Shown in pieces: positions 1-5,510 of a stretch of DNA of 7,963 bases (within the stretch, counting starts at the first letter, position 1; every line of letters begins with the position of its first letter). Made by a program: the position numbers and the translations under genes. This DNA is from JANLSE01 sp031362265 (GTDB taxonomy: Bacteria > Chloroflexota > Chloroflexia > Chloroflexales > Roseiflexaceae): contig JANLSE010000494.1 of assembly GCA_031362265.1 (NCBI GenBank), forward strand, positions 1-7,963, read 5' to 3'. The notes under the pieces were generated by a model. That model searched no databases. It was given only the letters and a program-made list of their open reading frames with translations, and was not told the DNA's origin.

Positions 1-285
1 CCAGCAGGAACCGGGATCGAGAAGCGCCGTCAGCTTGCTGAGGAAACGATGGCTGAGATGGCAACCGGTCGCCGTGATGAGCAGCGTTTGCCGTCCGCTG
101 AGCAGCGCCCTCCATCTGCAAATGATGAGCAAATTCGGCGGGCGCTGAAGGCACTGCTTGATGGTGCTGACGATGAACTTCCGCCAGAAGGTAATCTCGC
201 GGAAGAGCCCGATATGGCAGATTTGCTCGCTGAGGATCTCGATCTTGAGATCAGCGAAGATAAGGACGAGAGCGGGCAACTGTAA
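1..285 (+). CDS. rpoC: RNA polymerase beta' subunit, C-terminal end (partial)
   Basis: The reading frame is open from base 1 and ends at TAA 283-285, so this is the 3' end of a longer gene. The first residues read PAGTG, matching the conserved (L)IPAGTG near the C-terminus of beta' subunits. A charged, variable tail of about 90 residues follows (EKRRQLAEE, then RRALKALLDGADDE and a very acidic end). E. coli RpoC has the same order: IPAGTG, a basic stretch, a short helix ending in LLNAGLGG, then an acidic tip. The role would be the largest catalytic subunit of cytoplasmic RNA polymerase; the catalytic part lies outside the window. Internal ATGs at 49 and 58 are not starts if this is right. The tail alone is weakly diagnostic, so the call rests on PAGTG plus overall arrangement. 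An unrelated acidic-tailed protein is the alternative. Confidence 0.7.
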   Translation, partial: PAGTGIEKRRQLAEETMAEMATGRRDEQRLPSAEQRPPSANDEQIRRALKALLDGADDELPPEGNLAEEPDMADLLAEDLDLEISEDKDESGQL

Positions 286-455
286 TCGCGGTTGAGAATC
301 TACGGTAATTTGGCATAGGAAGCAGGAGAAGTGTGTAGAACTTTACTGGAGCGCTGTGGTGGTCTAGTAATAGCTTCTCCTTGTTTCTGCCCTTGATTGT
401 TCAGGCAGCAGAAGAGTATCTGCTGCCTGTTTTTATTGTTGCAAAAGTGGAAGTA
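286..455 (+). promoter_or_regulatory. Leader between rpoC and sat-cysC, candidate attenuator
   Basis: This 170 bp gap has no credible gene. Three pairings can be drawn on the + strand. Segment 324-331 (aggagaag) is complementary to 374-381 (cttctcct). Part of that second segment (374-378) plus ctgcc 387-391 can instead pair with 410-414 and 404-408. Finally 402-412 pairs perfectly with 419-429 to make a terminator. The three are mutually exclusive in the order typical of attenuators: anti-antiterminator, antiterminator, terminator. Only 18 bases separate the end of the T-rich tract from the sat ATG, so a sat promoter probably lies upstream of the hairpin. A weak -35-like TTGAGA is at 292-297, and no convincing -10 follows it. 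No known riboswitch class was recognised. The hairpin could simply be the rpoC terminator. Confidence 0.4.
402..437 (+). terminator. Rho-independent terminator hairpin after rpoC / before sat
   Basis: A perfect 11 bp stem (402-412 with 419-429, caggcagcaga / tctgctgcctg) encloses a 6 nt loop and is followed at once by TTTTTATT (430-437). This is a textbook intrinsic terminator on the + strand. It sits 117 bases after the rpoC stop and ends 18 bases before the sat start, so it either ends the rpoC transcript or acts conditionally in the sat leader. It also lies inside the upstream extension of the sat frame, which argues against a sat start before it. Confidence 0.9.
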
Positions 456-2159
456 ATGACGCATTTGATCGCTCCATATATGGGGCAACTTGTCGACTTG
501 ATGGTGTCGGAAGAGGAACGACTAGCGCTTCACGATCAAGCAACCCATCTACCTTCGATTCAACTGAGTGTGCGAGCAACGTATGATCTTGAGTTGTTGG
601 CTTGCGGGGGGTTCTCGCCATTGAGCCAATATATGGGCCAAGTCGATTATGAGCGGGTGCTTGGCGAGATGTACTTGGTTAATGGAGCCATATTTCCCAT
701 CCCAATCACATTGCCTGTTGATTCGGCTGATGTACACCTCGATCAGCGAGTGGCATTGCGCAATGCCCGTAACGAGTTGCTGGCAGTTATGACGATTGAA
801 GAGGCTTATTCCTGGGATCGGGCAGCATTCGCACAGGCTGTATTAGGTACAACCGATGCTCGGCATCCATTAGTGGCCGAACTACCGCGTTGGGGGGCTA
901 TTAATATCAGTGGCCGCTTACAAGTATTGCAAATACCACGCCATTATGATTTTAGTAGCTTATATCTGACCCCCAAAGAAACACGGATAGCACTTGCAGG
1001 CAAGGGTAATCCACGGGTTGTGGCTTTTCAAACACGGAACCCACTGCATCGTGCACATGAGGAACTAACGAAACGTGCCGCTGCACAGGTTGATGGCACA
1101 TTATTGCTCCACCCGGTTGTTGGCCTAACGCGCCCAGGTGATACCGATCACTATACGCGAGTACGTACCTATCGTGAGTTGATCGCAAATCACTACGATA
1201 CCGGGCGTACATTGCTAGCACTATTACCGCTTGCAATGCGCATGGGTGGGCCGCGTGAGGCGCTCTGGCATGCGATTATTCGGCGTAACTATGGTGCCAG
1301 CCACTTTATTGTTGGTCGCGATCATGCTGGCCCGGGTAATGATTCGAATGGAAAGCCGTTTTACTCACCACTTGCTGCACAGGAACTAGTAAAGCGCCAT
1401 GCCGAAGAGATTGGCATAACCCCAGTTACGTTCGACGAAATGGTGTATGTCGCTGAGGATCAGCGCTACGAACAGGCTAAGGATGTACCAGCCGGGAAAA
1501 AGACCTTGTCGATTTCTGGAACCCAAGTGCGCTCGGATTACCTTGAGCGTGGCAATGTATTGCCAAATTGGTTTACGCGACCTGAGGTAGCGGCGGTGTT
1601 AGCTGAGAGCTACCCACCACGCCATCAGCAGGGTGTGTGTATCTGGTTTACAGGGCTCAGCGGTGCTGGGAAATCGACAACTGCCGAGATACTCGCGGTG
1701 CTGCTTATGGAATATGGGCGAACGGCAACATTACTGGATGGCGATATTGTGCGTACGCATCTCTCAAAAGGTTTGGGCTTCAGTAAGGAAGATCGCGATA
1801 CGAATATTCGCCGGATTGGCTTTGTGGCAGCCGAGATTACTCGCCATGGCGGGGTTGCAATGTGTGCTGCGGTAAGCCCATATCGTTCCACCCGTAATGA
1901 GGTACGTGCTATGATTGAGGCCGAGCATTTTGTCGAGGTGTTTGTTGATACACCAATTGAGGAATGTGAGCGCCGTGATGTGAAGGGCATGTATGCGAAG
2001 GCGCGGCGTGGCGAAATAACTGGATTCACCGGTATTGATGATCCATATGAAGTACCAGAAGCGGCCGAACTCATACTCGATACAGTGGTGACAACACCCG
2101 AAGATAATGCGCGGCGTGTACTGCACTATTTGATTGAACAGGGCTTTGTGCATAGCTGA
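456..2159 (+). CDS. sat-cysC: Bifunctional sulfate adenylyltransferase / adenylylsulfate kinase
   Basis: This cytoplasmic enzyme of sulfate activation joins ATP sulfurylase (sulfate + ATP to APS + PPi) to APS kinase (APS + ATP to PAPS). Residues 1 to ~390 are the sulfurylase. They carry QTRNPLHRAH at 192-201 (the nucleotide-binding QxRNPxHxxH motif) and GRDHAGPG at 287-294. Residues ~395-567 are the kinase, with P-loop GLSGAGKST at 400-408, then DGDIVR, the GFSKEDRDTNIRRIGFVA segment and SPYRSTR with the family's active-site serine. All key motifs are intact, and 567 aa fits Sat-CysC fusions. I chose ATG 456 because conserved homology (LIAPYMGQLVDL) begins just after it and because the frame upstream, to TTG 381, runs through a terminator hairpin. 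A weak GGAAG lies very close to the ATG. The stop is TGA. No sulfate transporter or PAPS reductase is adjacent. The product could feed assimilation or sulfation. Confidence 0.97.
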   Translation: MTHLIAPYMGQLVDLMVSEEERLALHDQATHLPSIQLSVRATYDLELLACGGFSPLSQYMGQVDYERVLGEMYLVNGAIFPIPITLPVDSADVHLDQRVALRNARNELLAVMTIEEAYSWDRAAFAQAVLGTTDARHPLVAELPRWGAINISGRLQVLQIPRHYDFSSLYLTPKETRIALAGKGNPRVVAFQTRNPLHRAHEELTKRAAAQVDGTLLLHPVVGLTRPGDTDHYTRVRTYRELIANHYDTGRTLLALLPLAMRMGGPREALWHAIIRRNYGASHFIVGRDHAGPGNDSNGKPFYSPLAAQELVKRHAEEIGITPVTFDEMVYVAEDQRYEQAKDVPAGKKTLSISGTQVRSDYLERGNVLPNWFTRPEVAAVLAESYPPRHQQGVCIWFTGLSGAGKSTTAEILAVLLMEYGRTATLLDGDIVRTHLSKGLGFSKEDRDTNIRRIGFVAAEITRHGGVAMCAAVSPYRSTRNEVRAMIEAEHFVEVFVDTPIEECERRDVKGMYAKARRGEITGFTGIDDPYEVPEAAELILDTVVTTPEDNARRVLHYLIEQGFVHS

Positions 2160-2184
2160 AGGTAGTGAGGCAGGTTTCGAGCCT

Positions 2185-2213
2185 GATCAAGCATACGCAA
2201 AATACGGTACAAT
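2185..2213 (+). promoter_or_regulatory. Weak candidate promoter for the anchored surface protein
   Basis: TACAAT at 2208-2213 is a fair -10 match, but the region 17 bp upstream (gatcaa, 2185-2190) is a poor -35. It lies in the 101 bp gap after sat-cysC, which contains no terminator, so readthrough from sat-cysC is also possible. Confidence 0.25.
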
Positions 2214-2246
2214 CAACAGACTGGGCATGTTTCAAGGATCTCTGAC

Positions 2247-2252
2247 GAGGAG
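2247..2252 (+). promoter_or_regulatory. Strong ribosome binding site
   Basis: GAGGAG ends 8 bases before ATG 2261. It is the clearest Shine-Dalgarno sequence in the window and fixes the start of the exported protein. Confidence 0.8.
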
Positions 2253-2260
2253 AAGAACTC

Positions 2261-2812
2261 ATGCGACGAATTATTCCATTGCTCATAACTGGCGGGATGT
2301 TGGCATGCCTGCTTGGGATGAGCCTACTCCTGATGGCATCACCAGCACAGGCGCAATCGCTGCCTGAACGGCCAACCTTAACACCAGTAGTGCCAAGCAA
2401 GAAGGAATCTGCACCGCTAGCCACTGCACGTATCACTGGGACTGTTCTGGATGCACGTACTAATGCACCAGCCCCCGGTATTACGGTGCAAGTTGGCGAT
2501 GTAAGCGTGGTGAGTGACGCAAACGGAAACTACGACCGGAATGGACTAGTGGCAGGTAGCTACGACATCGCGTTAATACTATCGGCTGAGCATGGGACGG
2601 CTGAGCAGGGAACGATTACTATCAATTTGGAAGAAGGCGCCACAGTAGTTCAACACTTGTGGTTCCGCAGCCCAACACCACCAGCTGAGCCGGCACCTGC
2701 CCCGATCCCAGCAACATTGCCTGTGACTAGTGGCAGTGATGCTGGTGGGATGTTGCTCGTGCTAGGGCTTGGAATGTTAGTAGCAGCTGGAGTTTTACGG
2801 CGTAAGGTGTAA
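2261..2812 (+). CDS. Exported protein: carboxypeptidase-regulatory-like domain with LPxT-type C-terminal anchor
   Basis: This 183 aa protein has four visible parts. Residues 1-31 form a Sec signal peptide: MRR, a long hydrophobic core, and an AQA|Q cleavage site at 31/32. Residues ~56-135 form a small beta-sandwich of the carboxypeptidase regulatory-like (CarboxypepD_reg / transthyretin-like) type. It has the ITGTVLDARTNAPAPGITV opening, SDANGNY at 85-91 and the GLVAGSYDI turn. Residues 138-152 are a Pro/Ala-rich linker. The C-terminus has LPVTS at 153-157, a hydrophobic segment at about 162-179 and RRK at 180-182, the layout of a sortase sorting signal. The protein is therefore probably displayed outside the membrane, covalently or by its transmembrane tail. 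Ser replaces the usual Gly in LPxTG, so sortase processing is uncertain. The binding partner is unknown and no sortase gene is nearby. The start is fixed by GAGGAG at 2247-2252. Confidence 0.85.
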   Translation: MRRIIPLLITGGMLACLLGMSLLLMASPAQAQSLPERPTLTPVVPSKKESAPLATARITGTVLDARTNAPAPGITVQVGDVSVVSDANGNYDRNGLVAGSYDIALILSAEHGTAEQGTITINLEEGATVVQHLWFRSPTPPAEPAPAPIPATLPVTSGSDAGGMLLVLGLGMLVAAGVLRRKV

Positions 2813-2833
2813 CAGAACACCACATCATCCATG

Positions 2834-2871
2834 ATGCCAGAAGAGACGCAATGACGCGTCTCTTCTGGCAT
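2834..2871. terminator. Perfect hairpin between convergent genes, likely bidirectional terminator
   Basis: A perfect 16 bp stem (2834-2849 with 2856-2871, atgccagaagagacgc and its complement) closes a 6 nt loop. It lies in the 77 bp gap between the + gene ending at 2812 and the - gene ending at 2890. Neither side has a T-run, so it is not a classical intrinsic terminator. Its position and perfect stem still fit a two-way transcription end point or an mRNA-stabilising 3' structure. The inner gagacgc...gcgtctc core resembles repeats I remember from filamentous phototroph genomes; that recollection is unverified. Confidence 0.65.
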
Positions 2872-2889
2872 GTTCAGTATCATTTGAGG

Positions 2890-3861
2890 CTATGCGAAGC
2901 GTGGCATGACTTCACGGGCAAAGCGTTGCATGATTGTATGATCATACGCTACACGTGGGAAGTAGGTAATAAAGTAGTTGGCGCCAGCATCAACGGCTGC
3001 CTGAATACGCCCAGCAACCTGATCGGTTGTGCCAACAACTGCATTCTGGTAGAGTTGCTCCATGTTCCAGCCATAGGTTGTACGGACTTTTGCAGTTGCT
3101 GTTTCAGGATCGGCACCATCTTCTAGCAACACAATATTCATGTTAGTGCTTTTGGTGATTTCGTCGTAGTTCCGCCCAAGATCTTTACAATGTCCGCGTA
3201 GAATATCTAGCTTCTGGCGGATGATATCGGGATTCCCGCCACCAACGTTACAGGCCTGTGCCCACTTCGCGACGAGTTTAAGGGTAACCTGTTCACCACC
3301 ACCGCCAAGCCATAACGGGATATGTGGCTTCTAGACGCCTTTTGGCTGGTTGATTGGGCCATTAATTGAGTAATATTTGCCACTGAAAACAGGCTTTTCC
3401 TCTGTCCACATACGTACCAGAATTTCACATGCCTCGCGGAATGCACGCATACGTTCAGGAACTTCGGGGAACCCATAGCCATAGGCGCGCCACTCATGTT
3501 CATACCATCCAGCACCGAAACCGCAAATCAGGCGGCCATTACTGAGTACATCAATAGTGGAAGCGATTTTGGCAAGAATAGCCGGGTTACGATAGCCATT
3601 GCAGGTACACATCTGGCCAAGCTTGACACGTGGGATATCGCGTGCGAGGCTTGCCATGATTGTCCAGGCCTCAAAGGTTGTCTCCATCGTAGGCTGTGGA
3701 ACAGTGTGAAAATGATCATAGACCCAAATTGAGTCATAACCAGCCTTCTCGGCAGCTAGCCCAACGCGCGTCATGGCCTCATACTGCTCAACAGGGTCAG
3801 CAATTTCGACCAGATCCATACGCCAACCTTGTGGAACGAACGTACCAAAGGTAATCGCTAT
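2890..3861 (-). pseudogene. LLM-class flavin/F420-dependent oxidoreductase (Rv1855c-like), interrupted by amber codon
   Basis: Read across one in-frame TAG (3333-3331), this frame encodes about 323 residues of a luciferase-like monooxygenase fold. These are cytoplasmic TIM-barrel oxidoreductases using FMN or F420; the substrate is unknown. Typical family segments appear in order: FGTFVPQGWRMDL, SIWVYDHFHTVPQPT, LGQMCTCNGYRNPAILAK, GAGWYEHEWRAYGYGFPE, then after the stop KPHIPLWLGGGGEQVTLK and a C-terminal FAREVMPRFA ending at TAG 2892-2890. There is no frameshift: both halves share one frame. The stop replaces the residue after PKGV, where relatives usually have Gln, so one C-to-T change (CAG to TAG) explains it. 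No ATG, GTG or TTG lies upstream of the conserved first strand; the best-placed codon is ATA 3861-3859, after GAGGT. Starting at ATG 3819 would delete that strand. I read it as a recently damaged gene; readthrough or sequence error are alternatives. Confidence 0.85.
3331..3333 (-). other. In-frame amber codon in the oxidoreductase gene
   Basis: TAG on the minus strand lies between PKGV and KPHIPLWLGG. Homology continues in the same frame on both sides. Glutamine is the residue expected from the family, and CAG to TAG is a single transition. CAG is still used for Gln elsewhere in the gene, for example CGC CAG AAG at 3219-3211. Confidence 0.9.
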
Positions 3862-3867
3862 CGGTAT

Positions 3868-3872
3868 ACCTC
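3868..3872 (-). promoter_or_regulatory. Shine-Dalgarno-like GAGGT before an ATA codon
   Basis: GAGGT on the minus strand is followed after 6 bases by ATA (3861-3859), then GCG ATT ACC TTT GGT (A I T F G). The spacing is right for a start at the ATA position, which suggests that an original ATG became ATA. TGA at 3873-3871 closes the frame just upstream, overlapping the GAGGT. Confidence 0.5.
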
Positions 3873-3934
3873 ATTTCATATAACTCTTAAACCAAGTGAT
3901 CATAGCATATATAGGCGCAGAGCGATGGAGCATT

Positions 3935-3992
3935 GAAGCATTGAAGCCGGGTGCCCTCTGGGCGAAGCATTGAAGCGGGGTGCCCTCTGGGC
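3935..3992. repeat. 29 bp direct tandem repeat, two copies plus degenerate third
   Basis: Bases 3935-3963 and 3964-3992 are adjacent 29 bp copies with one mismatch (gaagcattgaagc, then c or g, then gggtgccctctgggc). A shortened, altered third copy follows (aagccgggtaccctc, about 3994-4008). The units themselves contain repeated attgaagc. This is non-coding DNA between the oxidoreductase and the radical SAM gene; open frames across it are low-complexity. Confidence 0.9.
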
Positions 3993-4025
3993 CAAGCCGG
4001 GTACCCTCGAAGTGGAACATTGGAA

Positions 4026-4115
4026 TGGTTCTTGTTCTCTTGTTCTTTGTTCTCTTGTTCTGGTTCTCGGTTCTTGGTTCTTGGTTCTTTGGTTTTCGGT
4101 TCTTGTCTTCTTGTC
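4026..4115. repeat. Low-complexity GGTTCTT/TTGTTCTC tract without any A on the + strand
   Basis: Ninety consecutive bases contain only T, C and G, made of degenerate 6-8 base units such as ggttctt, cttgttct and ggttctc. The minus strand, from which both neighbouring genes are read, therefore has a T-free, purine-rich run. Short frames across it translate to biased strings such as NREPE and are not credible genes. Between this tract and the 29 bp repeats (3993-4025), and from 4116 to 4141, I see nothing else. Confidence 0.85.
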
Positions 4116-4141
4116 ACCTCGTCCAGTTTTGCGGTCGATTC

Positions 4142-5368
4142 TCACCACAGCGTGAGTTGTTCGGCAATTGGGCCGCGTGCGGTGTAGTGTCGGATGCGGG
4201 CGGCTTCGTTACGCCCAAAGAAATGGCCATCAAGCGTTACAAAATCGGCGGCACGATTGGCGGCTGCCCCGAGTGCTTTGAGATGCTCGATCGCACGGAA
4301 ACGTTGCTCGCGCCGGAGGCGTAGGATGCGGCGAACCCCGATTGGCCCAAGCCCTGGAACACGCAGGAGTTCTTGTTCTGATGCACGATTGAGTTCAAGT
4401 GGAAAGCGCTCAGGATGTGCCAATGCCCATGCCAGCTTTGGATCAACATGCAATGGCAGATGATCATCGGCCTGGTAGGGAAGTTCGTTTTGTTCAAAGC
4501 CATAATGCCGTAGCAACCAATCGGCCTCGCGTAAGCGTTGTTCGCGCACATATGGGGTTGCTTCACGATTAGCGAAAGGGGTTCCTTCGACTGGGCGGAA
4601 TGCACCATAATAGACGCGCCGCAATTCGAGATCTCGATAGAGCCAGGCCGCTGTGTCTAGCAACTCGCGGTCGCTCTCACCAGCTGCCCCAACCACGAAT
4701 TGGGTGGCGATACCATTCGGCAGGCGTTGATCCTCGCGTTTTTGTTTACGGCCGGTAGGCAACACCTGGCTAGCCCGCTGCCAATCGCGCATCCAAACAA
4801 GTCGCTCGATGAGATCGCGTTGCCAATTGCGCTGCGGTGAGATCAATGCCAATCGGGCGGCTGAGGGTGCTTCCAGGTTGATGCTTAGGCGGTTGGCTAG
4901 CCGTGAAGCACGTTCAACTTCGTGCATTGGGGTGCCAGGGAGCAGTTTCACATGGACATAGCCATGGTAACTGTGTGTAGTACGCAAATGCTCGACAGCA
5001 TCGAGCATACGGCTTACCGCATGTGTGGCACTCTCATCGACACCAGTGGAGAGGAACAAGCCTTGCGCTGCGCCTCGTTCTACTCTTGGCAGAAATGCTT
5101 GCGCTACTTCTTCTGGGGAAAGCGTAGCGCGGGGCGCAGCGCCTCCAGAACGAAGCGGGCAGTAAGGGCAATCCCATTCACAGCGGTTGCTCATCAATAC
5201 GCGGAATGTGGGTAGCGCACGGCCATCGGGGCCGCTCTCGGTAACGACTCCACCATCGGCCCAAGTGGCTTTCTTAGGGGAATAGCGCCGCCCACCTTGG
5301 CTATGGGCATCACAGGCATCAAAACGTGCAGCAGGTGCAAGAATGTCGAGTTTTTGGTCGAGGTTCAT
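4142..5368 (-). CDS. Putative DNA modification/repair radical SAM protein (UDG-linked family)
   Basis: This 408 aa protein is probably a cytoplasmic radical SAM enzyme. Cys63, Cys67 and Cys70 (CEWDCPYC) form the CxxxCxxC site that binds the 4Fe-4S cluster and S-adenosylmethionine. Family-type segments follow: PRATLSPEEVAQAF, GLFLSTGVDES, GYVHVKLLPGT, RLSINLEAPS, TQFVVGAAGESD and YYGAFRPVEGTPF. A helix-hairpin-helix near 327-352 (LLRVPGLGPIGVRRIL) suggests DNA binding. The order and length match the uncharacterised family described as a putative DNA modification/repair radical SAM protein (TIGR03916 as I recall it). Members are usually paired with a partner that is often fused to a uracil-DNA glycosylase-like domain. 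No such partner is in this window. The real reaction is unknown. ATG 5368 has no Shine-Dalgarno, but a perfect TATAAT lies 10 bases upstream, so the mRNA may be nearly leaderless. The stop is TGA. Confidence 0.9.
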   Translation of the reverse strand: MNLDQKLDILAPAARFDACDAHSQGGRRYSPKKATWADGGVVTESGPDGRALPTFRVLMSNRCEWDCPYCPLRSGGAAPRATLSPEEVAQAFLPRVERGAAQGLFLSTGVDESATHAVSRMLDAVEHLRTTHSYHGYVHVKLLPGTPMHEVERASRLANRLSINLEAPSAARLALISPQRNWQRDLIERLVWMRDWQRASQVLPTGRKQKREDQRLPNGIATQFVVGAAGESDRELLDTAAWLYRDLELRRVYYGAFRPVEGTPFANREATPYVREQRLREADWLLRHYGFEQNELPYQADDHLPLHVDPKLAWALAHPERFPLELNRASEQELLRVPGLGPIGVRRILRLRREQRFRAIEHLKALGAAANRAADFVTLDGHFFGRNEAARIRHYTARGPIAEQLTLW

Positions 5369-5378
5369 AGTAAGGGAT

Positions 5379-5384
5379 ATTATA
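5379..5384 (-). promoter_or_regulatory. -10 box of the radical SAM gene, near-leaderless transcript
   Basis: The minus strand reads TATAAT, a perfect -10 consensus, ending 10 bases before ATG 5368. Transcription would begin only a few bases before the start codon, which fits the missing Shine-Dalgarno. The -35 position (about 5402-5407) falls in the arm of the inverted repeat and is a poor match (cgcacc), so a protein bound there could control this promoter. Confidence 0.55.
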
Positions 5385-5391
5385 GCGCGAA

Positions 5392-5461
5392 AAACCTGTC
5401 AGGTGCGGCCCTCGGAGCCATTGGAGCGCTCATGGTAGCCCTGGCCACACCTGACAGGTTT
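5392..5461. repeat. 14 bp inverted repeat carrying two ACCTG(T/A)CAGGT palindromes
   Basis: Arms 5392-5405 (aaacctgtcaggtg) and 5448-5461 (cacctgacaggttt) are perfect inverted copies. After one mismatch, ggcc (5407-5410) pairs with ggcc (5443-5446). Each arm holds an 11 bp palindrome (5394-5404 and 5449-5459), with centres 55 bp apart. The element sits in the 142 bp gap between divergent genes, so it is not a terminator for either. It may be a REP/MITE-like element or a pair of operator sites. The radical SAM -35 region lies on its left arm. Confidence 0.85.
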
Positions 5462-5467
5462 ACACTG

Positions 5468-5476
5468 TGGTAAGAT
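5468..5476 (+). promoter_or_regulatory. Candidate extended -10 for the UbiB-family gene
   Basis: TGGTAAGAT resembles an extended -10 (TGn then TAAGAT), 34 bases before ATG 5511. No good -35 is present; that position falls on the right arm of the inverted repeat. Confidence 0.3.
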
Positions 5477-5510
5477 ACCAAGGTTGAAGTAGAGGTATGA
5501 CCTACAGCTT

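Noticed and set aside
381..455. TTG-initiated extension of sat-cysC by 25 residues
   Set aside because: The extension runs through the terminator hairpin, and family homology begins just after ATG 456.
1625..2074. 149-codon open frame on the minus strand
   Set aside because: It is antisense to the APS kinase domain, with a serine-rich composition typical of a shadow frame and no recognisable domain.
2134..2367. 77-codon frame on the + strand overlapping the sat end and the surface protein start
   Set aside because: It has no ribosome site and overlaps two well-supported genes in another frame.
2650..2892. Readthrough of the oxidoreductase past TAG 2892-2890
   Set aside because: The family ends at about FAREVMPRFA. 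The extension would run across the hairpin and antisense to the surface protein, so this TAG appears to be a true stop.
3935..3992. CRISPR array
   Set aside because: The 29 bp units abut directly with no spacers, and no cas genes are present.
3887..4324. Several overlapping 60-114 codon frames on both strands
   Set aside because: They are products of the 29 bp repeat, the A-free tract and the antisense of the radical SAM 3' end; the composition is low-complexity and no domain is visible.
5392..5461. Intrinsic terminator
   Set aside because: The flanking genes are divergent, so no transcript needs to end here.
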